Virus record (IMG/VR): IMGVR_UViG_3300028837_000518
Coordinates: 1 to 64,000 of that record
DNA from: a virus
Reading direction: 5' to 3' (one strand)
Length of the DNA stretch: 64,000 bases
The notes under the pieces are model-generated. The model was not told the origin of the DNA. It ran no database searches and saw nothing but the letters and a program-made list of their open reading frames with translations. Both the position numbers and the translations under genes were made by a program. This document shows positions 26,175-32,921 of the stretch, piece after piece. Each line of letters opens with the position of its first letter. Positions within the stretch are counted from its first letter, which is position 1.

Positions 26175-26211
26175 CACCACACAGCCTAACCGGTACTATA
26201 GTAGTAGGCTC

Positions 26212-26314
26212 TGTGGATATGTGGATAACATCAAGAAGAACACAACCCGTAGGGCATTAGTGCGTGCTAACCACAAGGGGTTGTGTTTGGTTATCCACAG
26301 GGGTTGTGGATAAC
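26212..26314. other. Candidate replication origin: DnaA-box cluster
   Basis: Three perfect 9-base DnaA boxes (TGTGGATAA at 26220 and 26305, TTATCCACA at 26291) and one near-match TGTGGATAT at 26212 that overlaps the next box by one base. The 26290-26314 pair forms an inverted repeat GTTATCCACA / TGTGGATAAC. A further inverted repeat AACACAACCC / GGGTTGTGTT (26239-26248 / 26278-26287) and a repeated GGGGTTGTG word sit between the boxes. Such clustering in a non-coding gap is characteristic of DnaA-dependent origins. Confidence 0.65.
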
Positions 26315-26345
26315 TTTTACGCGCATGATGTGAGGAAGACAGGTT

Positions 26346-26480
26346 ATGGCACCAAGATGCAAGCAATGCCAGAGAGTAATGACTCGCCGGCGCGATGACA
26401 CAGGTAAGCGAGTCTGGTGTTGTGAGTTCTGTGAGTTCCGTGCACTGGCAAACGCTATCATGCGAAAGGGGAAGAAGTAA
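26346..26480 (+). CDS. Very small zinc-ribbon protein
   Basis: A 44-residue protein, MAPRCKQCQRVM followed by CCEFCEF and a basic end (IMRKGKK). Two CxxC knuckles. It starts just downstream of the DnaA-box cluster. Confidence 0.6.
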   Translation: MAPRCKQCQRVMTRRRDDTGKRVWCCEFCEFRALANAIMRKGKK

Positions 26481-26483
26481 TAA

Positions 26484-26585
26484 CTCGGCTGTCTACAGGT
26501 GGGCCGAACAAAAGAGAGTCCCATTATGAGGGATGGTTTACTCTGCCCTTTACGGCACTGTTCGGTTCACCTGTGGGTAGCTGAG
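26484..26585 (+). ncRNA. Long hairpin RNA (27-bp stem)
   Basis: Arms 26484-26510 and 26559-26585 pair along all 27 positions. Six positions are not Watson-Crick, and all six are G-U pairs if the plus strand is transcribed; on the minus strand they would be A-C mismatches. This points to selection on a plus-strand RNA. The 48-base loop has a further GAGT/ACTC stem. It could be a stable small RNA or an RNase III processing site. Confidence 0.65.
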
Positions 26586-26610
26586 TCTATCTAGTTACGG
26601 GAGGTAGTTC

Positions 26611-26775
26611 ATGGACTACACACGCTGCCCTAAGTGCGGGGGCGAGGTGGAGTACGGTGAGATGAGAATATATCTCGGCGAGTTGATGTGCTGTTACTGC
26701 GTCACTCGTGCCATTGCGAGTGCGAGTGCTTACCACGCGGTAAGCCATGGTGGTCCAATCCCGGAGGCTCAGTAA
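26611..26775 (+). CDS. Small zinc-ribbon protein
   Basis: A 54-residue protein with GGGAGG ribosome site, CPKCGG near the start and MCCYCVTR in the middle. Its stop overlaps the next ATG (TAATG). Confidence 0.68.
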   Translation: MDYTRCPKCGGEVEYGEMRIYLGELMCCYCVTRAIASASAYHAVSHGGPIPEAQ

Positions 26776-26996
26776 TGCCAGTATTGAAGAGTCGGTGGGT
26801 GGACCCACAGACCGGTGAAGTTCTCCGGGAGAAAGGAGAGCGGGTCGGGGTTAGAGAGTTATTGGCTCTTCGGAAACTCGGTGTTGTTCAAGAGGAATAC
26901 CTCAAAGGGGGTATGACAGCAATGGTAGCCGGGCAAAGAGTTAGCACCGCATCCTTACTCAGCGGTTCAACGCACTCAGTCCCGAGCACGCACTGA
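26775..26996 (+). CDS. Small hypothetical protein
   Basis: A 73-residue protein beginning MPVLKSRWVDPQTGEVLREKGERVGVRELL; a Trp-Val-Asp-Pro strand followed by a helical segment. The start is fixed by translational coupling to the preceding gene. No family recognised. Confidence 0.6.
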   Translation: MPVLKSRWVDPQTGEVLREKGERVGVRELLALRKLGVVQEEYLKGGMTAMVAGQRVSTASLLSGSTHSVPSTH

Positions 26997-27137
26997 ACCG
27001 TGCAATGGGCAGAGGTGCCGCGAGGCCTCCCGAGTACAGAGGAAAGGGGCGGTATGATTACTGTGAGGGGGGTAACGCCTACATCATACTAGACGTTACC
27101 GCTATGCCGGTATCTCAATCAGGATTGGGGTGAAACC

Positions 27138-27245
27138 ATGCCAGTAACATTCGATCTCTGTATGGTGCGAATATGCGCCGAGATACTACTGTATCTGGCT
27201 CTCGCGGCAGCGGCTTTCGTCTTCGCAGTCAGCTACCGCGGGTAG
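27138..27245 (+). CDS. Small single-helix membrane protein
   Basis: A 35-residue peptide with one hydrophobic helix (EILLYLALAAAAFVFAV). It follows a GGTAACG/CGTTACC hairpin (27071-27100). The ribosome site is weak (TTGGGGTGAAA). Confidence 0.45.
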   Translation: MPVTFDLCMVRICAEILLYLALAAAAFVFAVSYRG

Positions 27246-27270
27246 CTAACAACTGAATAGAAGTTACCTG

Positions 27271-27328
27271 GGGAGCTACATCTCCTACTCGACTCCCCGC
27301 TCCTCTACTCCCCCGAGATGTAGCTCCC
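27271..27328 (+). promoter_or_regulatory. 14-bp inverted repeat
   Basis: Perfect arms GGGAGCTACATCTC / GAGATGTAGCTCCC around a C-rich 30-base loop, ten bases upstream of a Y-RNA-like element. It may separate or process the following RNA. Confidence 0.55.
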
Positions 27329-27337
27329 TAATACTAA

Positions 27338-27393
27338 GGAGTTTAGTCGACGAGTGGTTATCAAACATGGTAGCTACTCGTGGGCCAAACTCC
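27338..27393 (+). ncRNA. Y-RNA-like element, solitary
   Basis: A 56-base element with the Ro60-binding architecture: lower stem GGAGTTT / AAACTCC, bulge AGTCG, upper stem ACGAGT / ACTCGT, and GGTTATC directly after the upper stem. The same order (lower stem, GTCGA, upper stem, GGTTATC) occurs in the six elements beside the Ro60 gene at 45-46 kb and in animal Y RNAs (GGUCCGAAG...GUUAUC). Confidence 0.65.
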
Positions 27394-27411
27394 ACACCAT
27401 GAGGTAAGTAC

Positions 27412-27888
27412 ATGGATAACACGGTGATTGGGAGTTTTCGCCGGCGTAGGTCTATTGGTATAGACTTACGTCTCACAGTAGGGGGAGGCAGTAAAGTGCT
27501 ATCGCCATGTCCGAAGTGTGGAGAAGAAGTAGAGTATTGGGAGCTTGTGGTCTGCGCGCGGTCAGCGTTTGCTCTCTGTGTGGGTGAGAATGAAGACACC
27601 ACTATGTGTGTCACTTGCGCCAACGCGCACATCCAGAGTAAGTACCGCAAGCAAACAGCCGAGATTCTCCGGCTTGCTATAGCGAAGTTGAGTATGCTGG
27701 AGATCAAGGACCGACTACGACCACACTGGTTTGGTGGCTGGGTTGGTGGAAATGAAGTAGGCGCGAGGGGCTTGGACTACATTGACGCCGCAGAGAAAAA
27801 GTTACAAGAAGCGGTTGACGCACTCAATACCGCTCTCGCACTCAACAAACCGCCAGGACCCACGCGAGATAACAGGAGGGCACTATGA
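27412..27888 (+). CDS. Zinc-ribbon protein with helical C-terminus
   Basis: Up to 158 residues from ATG 27412. A GTG at 27496 after GGGGGAGG is an attractive alternative start and would give MLSPCPKCGEEVEYWELVV. The CPKC and CVTC knuckles enclose a short domain; the C-terminal 60 residues are helical (AEKKLQEAVDALNTALALN). Confidence 0.65.
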   Translation: MDNTVIGSFRRRRSIGIDLRLTVGGGSKVLSPCPKCGEEVEYWELVVCARSAFALCVGENEDTTMCVTCANAHIQSKYRKQTAEILRLAIAKLSMLEIKDRLRPHWFGGWVGGNEVGARGLDYIDAAEKKLQEAVDALNTALALNKPPGPTRDNRRAL

Positions 27889-27938
27889 AGTGGCGGTAAT
27901 CTACGAGCCAAGACCAAGTTTCAGTAAGGGGGATTACT

Positions 27939-28109
27939 GTGGAGTGCACATTCTGTAGTAGGGATATTCCCGAGGACGAACTGACGGATGTAGGTAACGG
28001 AGAGGTTATGTGTACTACTTGCATAGCCGGTAGCGTGGCACAGTTACCAGAAGTTACAGAGTTACCGAGTATCACACTACCGCTACACTTGGTAGCAGTG
28101 TGGTCCTGA
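27939..28109 (+). CDS. Small zinc-ribbon protein
   Basis: A 56-residue protein starting with GTG after AAGGGGGA: MECTFCSRDI and MCTTCIAG knuckles followed by a Pro/Leu-rich end. It has the same layout as several neighbours. Confidence 0.6.
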   Translation: MECTFCSRDIPEDELTDVGNGEVMCTTCIAGSVAQLPEVTELPSITLPLHLVAVWS

Positions 28110-28116
28110 GTCGCAC

Positions 28117-28144
28117 GGGGAGAGTGAGATAACTTACTCTCCCC
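28117..28144 (+). promoter_or_regulatory. Intergenic 12-bp hairpin
   Basis: GGGGAGAGTGAG / CTTACTCTCCCC with an ATAA tetraloop, all positions paired with one G-U wobble on the plus strand. There is no T-tract. Confidence 0.55.
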
Positions 28145-28168
28145 ATCAGTTCTGCCTGGAGGTAAGTT

Positions 28169-28492
28169 ATGGCTCAAAGTAGTGGTGGAATGGCCTGGCC
28201 AAGCAGCGATGAGAGTAGTAGCAGGAGTAGTAGTAGCTATGAAAATTGGCGTCGCTTCCTCCATCGCTTTCTCGTTATCGCTACTGGCCATGGTATGGTC
28301 AAGGCCACTCAGGTAATAGCTAGTACTTATGCCGAGGCTCTAGAGACGGTGGCGGGTTGGGAGCCGAGACGGGTAAAGCGGGAGTGTGCTGGACTGTACG
28401 AGTGTTGGGATGGGAATGTGAAGCATACAGTGTTCCGCCTCGACGCACTACCTATTGGTCGAACTTTCATCATCAAGGGTGGTGAACAATGA
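28169..28492 (+). CDS. Hypothetical protein with Ser-rich N-terminus
   Basis: A 107-residue protein with ribosome site GGAGG. Residues 1-25 are Ser-rich (ESSSRSSSSYENW). A compact domain follows with HRFLVIATGHGMVKATQVIAS and a FRLDALPIG strand. It overlaps the next gene by four bases. No family recognised. Confidence 0.6.
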   Translation: MAQSSGGMAWPSSDESSSRSSSSYENWRRFLHRFLVIATGHGMVKATQVIASTYAEALETVAGWEPRRVKRECAGLYECWDGNVKHTVFRLDALPIGRTFIIKGGEQ

Positions 28493-28896
28493 TCCGCTGT
28501 CCAGTCTGTAAAGCAGAAGTTCGTTGGCGTTGGGGAGATTTCACTGCGCCCGATCCCAACCGCAGGTTCATCGCCGAGAGTTGCGAGCATCTACGCGCAA
28601 CTTCCGGGTACGCACTAAATGCCAGTGCAGTTGAGTTGTGTTTGGAAAGTTCCGATGCGTGGACGTATCCACCAGGTTGGGACTGGCCAAGTAAGTACAC
28701 GTCTGACTACGCTTGCCCTGCATGTGGCGTGTATCCAGTTTGGCGGTGGGTTTGCCAGGCACCGGACGGGAGTCCGGTTTGGTCCGTCGAAGGATGCGAG
28801 CACCTAGTACTTCTCGGTGGGTGTTGTAGTAACTATGGTACCGAGAGAGAGGAGGTGGAACAAGCCATCAGAGCAGTTTCTTCGTGGAAGTTCTAA
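28489..28896 (+). CDS. Protein with duplicated zinc-binding module
   Basis: A 135-residue protein built of two similar units: IRCPVCKAEVRWRWGDF ... SCEHLRATSGY and YACPACGVYPVWRWVCQ ... GCEHLVLLGG. Each has CPxC, a VxWRW strand and a late CEHL, which would give two zinc sites with Cys-Cys-Cys-His ligands. It is an internal tandem duplication of a small phage zinc domain. Confidence 0.7.
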   Translation: MIRCPVCKAEVRWRWGDFTAPDPNRRFIAESCEHLRATSGYALNASAVELCLESSDAWTYPPGWDWPSKYTSDYACPACGVYPVWRWVCQAPDGSPVWSVEGCEHLVLLGGCCSNYGTEREEVEQAIRAVSSWKF

Positions 28897-28931
28897 CCCC
28901 AAGGTTTCACTAACCTGAAGGAGGTAGTGCG

Positions 28932-29117
28932 ATGAGTGATGTGCAAGGTATCTCAACCGTACTTATGGCCGAGAAAGAGACCAAGAATACCGTTCGGTTC
29001 GCCGAGGTCGAGAGCGACAGCGCGCCGCTCTTGAACACCATCTACGTGCCCAAGTGGGTGGTCAACTCGATGGGCAATCCCACCAAGATTCAAGTGACGG
29101 TGGAGCCCGTCCAGTAA
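28932..29117 (+). CDS. Small conserved-looking protein with GC-rich codons
   Basis: A 61-residue protein with ribosome site GAAGGAGG. It has an NTVRFAEVE strand, IYVPKWVVNSMG and IQVTVEPV, a pattern common among small phage and actinobacterial-phage proteins of unknown function. Third positions are overwhelmingly G or C, unlike its neighbours, suggesting high expression or separate origin. Confidence 0.7.
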   Translation: MSDVQGISTVLMAEKETKNTVRFAEVESDSAPLLNTIYVPKWVVNSMGNPTKIQVTVEPVQ

Positions 29118-29136
29118 CACCGGGTGATGGGGAGTG

Positions 29137-29200
29137 TTGGAAGGCTCCCTATCTCTGCTTATTACTATTTCAGTAATCGGTAGAGATGGCGAGCCTTCAA
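29137..29200 (+). promoter_or_regulatory. Long intergenic hairpin (about 26 bp)
   Basis: Arms 29137-29166 and 29172-29200 pair through AAGGCTC/GAGCCTT, ATCTCT/AGAGAT and ATTACT/AGTAAT blocks, with three G-U wobbles on the plus strand, two mismatches and one bulge. The 3' arm ends at the ribosome site of the next frames, so it could control translation. Confidence 0.5.
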
Positions 29201-29245
29201 GGAGAGAAGACATGCGTGCAATTATTGCGCGAGGAGGGTAAAGAC

Positions 29246-29434
29246 ATGGAGGAACTTTTCGAGGCTATCTATCTTTGCGAGATGACGGTCGAGAACCAGC
29301 ATGGCTGTGCCATTCCCCTCACTGTCTGGCTAGACCCCACAACTGGCGGGGTATTCGCAGTGGAGAGACAGCGTTGCTCTCATAACCAAGTAGTGTCGCC
29401 GTACTCTGACAAGTCTCTATGCCTGATAATATAG
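29246..29434 (+). CDS. Small hypothetical protein
   Basis: A 62-residue protein. The ATG at 29246 follows GAGGAGGG and is preferred over the in-frame ATG at 29186, which lies inside the hairpin. The intervening MRAIIARGG micro-frame (29212-29241) may be a leader peptide. It has a beta-rich body (IPLTVWLDPTTGGVFAVE) with a CSHN motif. Confidence 0.55.
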   Translation: MEELFEAIYLCEMTVENQHGCAIPLTVWLDPTTGGVFAVERQRCSHNQVVSPYSDKSLCLII

Positions 29435-29459
29435 GCATACATGAAGTAGGAGGTGACAA

Positions 29460-29618
29460 GTGCAGCAAAGCAACAAGAGGGTTAGACTTGGCACTAACAA
29501 CTGGCCATGTTGTACCAGTTGTGGCAGGTCAATGACGCCTGCTGATTACCTTGTGAACTCCGTGTGTCGAAAGTGCTGTCGCACTCAACACAAGAAAGTA
29601 GCGAGGCAGACGAGGTGA
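29460..29618 (+). CDS. Small zinc-ribbon protein
   Basis: A 52-residue basic protein, GTG start after AGGAGGTGA. Knuckles PCCTSCGRSM and VCRKCCRTQ. It ends in a basic tail and overlaps the next GTG (GTGA). Confidence 0.62.
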   Translation: MQQSNKRVRLGTNNWPCCTSCGRSMTPADYLVNSVCRKCCRTQHKKVARQTR

Positions 29619-29863
29619 AGAGAGTCTTGTTAGTGCCAGAGCCCGGTTATCGTGCGGAGCGCACGGACTGGGAGGTGGTGCAGAATGCGGTGGCTTGCCT
29701 ATCTCGATGTGTGGGTGAGCTTCGTCAGTTACATGCTCTACTTGACTCAGATTATACCGAACTAGATCAACATGTAGTGGCGCAATTGATAACAAGTGTG
29801 GCGGTATTGCGCGAGCGAACTTGTGGAGTAGCGCGCGATCTTGGCTTTAGAGGTGAGTTATAA
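29615..29863 (+). CDS. Small helical protein
   Basis: An 82-residue protein starting at GTG 29615, coupled to the preceding stop. After MKRVLLVPEPGYRAERTDWE it is a helical hairpin (AVACLSRCVGELRQLHALLDS). No family recognised. Confidence 0.6.
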   Translation: MKRVLLVPEPGYRAERTDWEVVQNAVACLSRCVGELRQLHALLDSDYTELDQHVVAQLITSVAVLRERTCGVARDLGFRGEL

Positions 29864-29864
29864 C

Positions 29865-29989
29865 GTAGTGCGAGTACGACTGTGCATAACCTTTGGGTGC
29901 CGTACCTCCTTTGGGCAAACTGTCTGTAACTGTCTGTTTGTAAACTAATTATATTTACCAAGGGTTATGTGCAGTCGTGGTTGCACTAC
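29865..29989 (+). ncRNA. Long hairpin RNA (32-position stem)
   Basis: Arms 29865-29896 and 29958-29989 pair over 32 positions with one G-G mismatch; five further deviations are all G-U pairs on the plus strand. The 61-base loop carries a CAAAC/GTTTG stem and a tandem CTGTCTGTAA repeat. It is the same type of structure as at 26484-26585, unrelated in sequence. Confidence 0.65.
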
Positions 29990-30010
29990 TCAACACGAGG
30001 GGAGGGAATT

Positions 30011-30304
30011 ATGCCGCGCAATACTCATCGCTACACGCCACCACATATCTCGCCCGAGCTTTACCACGTTGCTAAGGTTGCAGATATAACCAACCCAAGC
30101 GTTCCGGGTTTTTACACTCTACACGGAGTGTACTGGCACAAGGCGACCATGCCCAAAACTTGGGTTTTTGGTCCACCTGAGTGCCAGGGTGGGTGTAAGC
30201 ACACTGATGGTCATGCGTGTGTGCAAGTAATGCACCGGGGTGAATTATGCACTATTAGCCATGACAACGTGCACTCCTACTACGTGCGGGAGAAAGAATG
30301 CTAA
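30011..30304 (+). CDS. Hypothetical His/Cys-rich protein
   Basis: A 97-residue protein; ATG 30011 follows GGGGAGGG. Cys/His cluster PPECQGGCKHTDGHACVQVMHRGELC suggests a metal site. No family recognised. Confidence 0.6.
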   Translation: MPRNTHRYTPPHISPELYHVAKVADITNPSVPGFYTLHGVYWHKATMPKTWVFGPPECQGGCKHTDGHACVQVMHRGELCTISHDNVHSYYVREKEC

Positions 30305-30651
30305 AACCTATCGCGCTACCCGAGACCGAGCTGGTTGCGTGGGCGCATAACCTTGCAGTGAGTGTAGTAAGAAGTGAAGAGAACGAGCCCGATCCAAGTG
30401 CTCGCGCAGTAGTTATTCACTTCGCCGATGCTGGACCAGTTGCCGCCGAGGTTATCTTTGCCAAGCCTCACCCACTCACCCTCCTCCTGGCACCACACGT
30501 ACCAACACCGATCATCAACAAGGCTCGGTGTAGTGGTGATAGGAGAATGCAGGACCTCATACTAACGCAAAATGAGGTTGTGCGGTACAGAACCTACTTT
30601 GAAGTAGCCAGTGGTGACTGGAGCTTTCAACTAGAACGACCTTGGAGGTAA
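30298..30651 (+). CDS. Hypothetical protein
   Basis: A 117-residue alpha/beta protein overlapping the preceding gene by seven bases. It has ARAVVIHFADAGPVAAEVIFAK and a Pro-rich turn, but no recognised family. Confidence 0.6.
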   Translation: MLKPIALPETELVAWAHNLAVSVVRSEENEPDPSARAVVIHFADAGPVAAEVIFAKPHPLTLLLAPHVPTPIINKARCSGDRRMQDLILTQNEVVRYRTYFEVASGDWSFQLERPWR

Positions 30652-30653
30652 GT

Positions 30654-30860
30654 ATGTGTCTACTATGTGGCAGTAATCATGTAGCTGGTCCTGATGAGCA
30701 GCATGGAGTTTCTGTCTGTCGAGTCTGTGGGGCATGGTGGGGTGGCAATAGTCTACCATTTGACCCAGATGACCGAGACTGTCAGATTGTTGCCGCAATC
30801 AACCGTGGCGCAATACCAGTACGTGTTGACTCGGTAAAGTATCCGGAGGTGCCAGTATGA
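30654..30860 (+). CDS. Small zinc-ribbon protein
   Basis: A 68-residue protein. ATG 30654 follows GGAGGTAAGT. Knuckles MCLLCGSNH and VCRVCGAWWG, a compact two-CxxC ribbon like those upstream. Confidence 0.65.
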   Translation: MCLLCGSNHVAGPDEQHGVSVCRVCGAWWGGNSLPFDPDDRDCQIVAAINRGAIPVRVDSVKYPEVPV

Positions 30861-31063
30861 CGCGCGAGAAGGATGGACACTCACCTATCGTGGGACACGT
30901 GGGCAAAACCTGTCGTCAGTGTTTTCATGCGCGTGTACCATATCGTATGGTAAACACCGGGATAATATGTTGTCGGAATGAACTAAGTGACCACTACTGT
31001 CATGTTATGTATTATGGTCACCCAACTTGCTCCGCCCGTATACTCAAGTCAACAAAAGAGTAG
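30857..31063 (+). CDS. Small Cys-rich protein
   Basis: A 68-residue protein overlapping the previous stop (ATGA). It has TCRQCFHARV and later ICCRN, HYCHVM and TCSAR, resembling phage proteins in which four Cys hold a small knuckle. Confidence 0.6.
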   Translation: MTREKDGHSPIVGHVGKTCRQCFHARVPYRMVNTGIICCRNELSDHYCHVMYYGHPTCSARILKSTKE

Positions 31064-31097
31064 GTGGATGTCGGAGCAATACTAAGGGAGCTTAGAA

Positions 31098-31280
31098 ATG
31101 AGTAAGACAAGAGCGGCACTAACAGTCATTGCAGTTTTTCTTGGTTTACTTGCGATTGGGTGGGGGTACTGCTGGCTATGCGAGCACTTCTTGCCCGGCA
31201 ATATTCTCCTTAGTTTCTTTGCTCTCTGTATACTGGGAGCATGTCTCGGTATTCTTTGCATTGAACTAAGAAACTGTTAG
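31098..31280 (+). CDS. Two-helix membrane protein
   Basis: A 60-residue protein with two hydrophobic segments (LTVIAVFLGLLAIGWGYCWL and ILLSFFALCILGACLGILC) joined by a short loop. It could be holin-like by size and topology, but the neighbours do not support lysis. Confidence 0.55.
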   Translation: MSKTRAALTVIAVFLGLLAIGWGYCWLCEHFLPGNILLSFFALCILGACLGILCIELRNC

Positions 31281-31316
31281 AGCATGACAAGAAATGAGGA
31301 AAAGGGAGGAAACTGA

Positions 31317-31604
31317 ATGGGTATAAAACTCAAATCATCCCTCATTGCCACAGTAGTATCGCTGGTGTTCGCAGTAATACTGGCTGGTATGATGCGCTGT
31401 GTTAGGTGGGAAGAGATGATCGCAGCTGAGGTTATCAGTATTAGCAAACTTTACATCAGTCTTGTCGTGTGTGGAGTTTGCTTCTGGTTTATTATCAGGT
31501 CGGCTATACTGGTCGACTATAATGATGCTGAGTACTGGAGGCAATGCAGAGGTGAGTGGGGCAACACAGAAAGTTATTCAGTAACACAAGTTATCATCAG
31601 TTAG
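31317..31604 (+). CDS. Two-helix membrane protein
   Basis: A 95-residue protein with transmembrane helices at about residues 8-25 and 43-65 and a hydrophilic C-terminus. GGGAGG ribosome site. It follows another small membrane protein. Confidence 0.6.
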   Translation: MGIKLKSSLIATVVSLVFAVILAGMMRCVRWEEMIAAEVISISKLYISLVVCGVCFWFIIRSAILVDYNDAEYWRQCRGEWGNTESYSVTQVIIS

Positions 31605-31633
31605 ACCGATACAGTACCATTAGAAGGGACAGT

Positions 31634-32263
31634 ATGATACCGGCAAGTGATTGGAACAACCCATTTATTGTTTACGCCTACCTCCTTACAGAGGAGATTG
31701 TTGTACGAGAGTGTGATTATCCCGTTGTGATAAAGATAAGTAACAACCGTTTTTCATGTCATTATGACTTTCTCCTCCCTGAGGGTTATCATGTGATTAC
31801 TCTCAGTAGACGAGACATACGTGTTTGTGTGACAGCTGGTTTCTATGACTATGATTGCGTTATGAAAGTAGTTCGGCAGTGGTATGGCGATACAAGACCT
31901 ACCCATCTTCTAGCCAACTACCTCATGGTAATTCATGAGTGCGCACATGCTGTTCAAGTAGAGAGTGGTGATCGTCGTCCCGGTTACTGTCATAATACAT
32001 CATCACGTTTTCCACTGCACTTTGCGAGACTACTCACTACATATCCGTTTGCACGCTATGAACGTAAGTTTCTGAATGCCAAACTTCAAGACCTAGCAAG
32101 ACCTCCATACACACATAATGACTATGGAGACTACTGTGCACACTGTCTGAAGTTAAATACCGTGGAAGATGTAGCCAGTGGCTACTGCTCACATTGCGGT
32201 AGTTTTTGGGAGGAGGGTTATGTTGAAGAAGGTGAAGGCTATAGTAGCGTCCGGGCCATATGA
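31634..32263 (+). CDS. Zincin-like metallopeptidase (HECAH) with C-terminal zinc ribbon
   Basis: A 209-residue protein; ATG 31634 follows AGAAGGGA and is preferred to the earlier in-frame start at 31556 inside the previous gene. HECAHAVQ at residues 101-108 is the HExxH zinc-binding and catalytic motif. A downstream GYCHNTSSRFPLHF segment may supply the third ligand. The end has CAHC and CSHC knuckles. The layout recalls SprT-like or other small phage zincins. The substrate is unknown. Confidence 0.72.
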   Translation: MIPASDWNNPFIVYAYLLTEEIVVRECDYPVVIKISNNRFSCHYDFLLPEGYHVITLSRRDIRVCVTAGFYDYDCVMKVVRQWYGDTRPTHLLANYLMVIHECAHAVQVESGDRRPGYCHNTSSRFPLHFARLLTTYPFARYERKFLNAKLQDLARPPYTHNDYGDYCAHCLKLNTVEDVASGYCSHCGSFWEEGYVEEGEGYSSVRAI

Positions 32264-32630
32264 GGGTCAAGCCGTTACTATAACCCGCGCAGGTACAACT
32301 CTTTGCGTCCGTGGTCTCTTTGTCCAAGGTTGGTTGGGCAAGAAGAAAAAACCTGACCTACTTATACCAATTACAACGTTACGCATTGAGTATTGCTCTG
32401 CAAACGAGCCACGAAGTCCTGGCAGTATCGCTGCGGGCGGTATGGCTGGGACACTTCTCGGTGGTCCAGTAGTGGGGATTTTACTTGCATCTGGACTGGC
32501 TGCACAGCGTATCAAGAGAGACTTTGTATTACTTCTCTACGATACAGTTGGGCCGGAGGCAGGAAAACTATGTCTGAGTAGTAAGAATCCCAAACGGTTC
32601 TATCAGCAACTCATGGAGGTGGTACAGTGA
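32220..32630 (+). CDS. Membrane-associated protein with glycine-zipper helix
   Basis: A 136-residue protein; GGAGGG ribosome site, overlapping the metallopeptidase end by 44 bases. The N-terminal beta region is followed by a Gly/Ala-rich hydrophobic stretch (GSIAAGGMAGTLLGGPVVGIL) and a basic C-terminus. It is possibly inserted in a membrane. Confidence 0.6.
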   Translation: MLKKVKAIVASGPYEGQAVTITRAGTTLCVRGLFVQGWLGKKKKPDLLIPITTLRIEYCSANEPRSPGSIAAGGMAGTLLGGPVVGILLASGLAAQRIKRDFVLLLYDTVGPEAGKLCLSSKNPKRFYQQLMEVVQ

Positions 32631-32740
32631 GTACAGCACAAGTTATCATTCTGGTTGTAGTAGCGATCTACATCATCGGTAACTTTGTTGCGACGACAAT
32701 ACCCAGACAACCACCAGAGAGTATCAGTGGAAATGGATGA
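32627..32740 (+). CDS. Small single-helix membrane protein
   Basis: A 37-residue peptide with GTG overlapping the preceding stop (GTGA). One transmembrane helix (VIILVVVAIYIIGNFV) and a polar tail. Confidence 0.5.
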   Translation: MSTAQVIILVVVAIYIIGNFVATTIPRQPPESISGNG

Positions 32741-32921
32741 CAGAGAACTAGACGATGTATGGTCAGCAGTTGTAGTAATATTCTTTGTAGTAGTTGTTGT
32801 GTGTCTGAGAGTAGACGATGTACTAAACAGTAATAGTACTATTGCAATTGCCTGGCTTGTTTCGCGAGTATGTGTAGTCGCTCTTGGCTTACTAGTTGTC
32901 TGGAAACTCATAAGGCGGTGA
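32733..32921 (+). CDS. Two-helix membrane protein
   Basis: A 62-residue protein with helices WSAVVVIFFVVVVVCL and IAIAWLVSRVCVVALGLLVVW. It overlaps both neighbours, consistent with translational coupling. Confidence 0.55.
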   Translation: MDDRELDDVWSAVVVIFFVVVVVCLRVDDVLNSNSTIAIAWLVSRVCVVALGLLVVWKLIRR

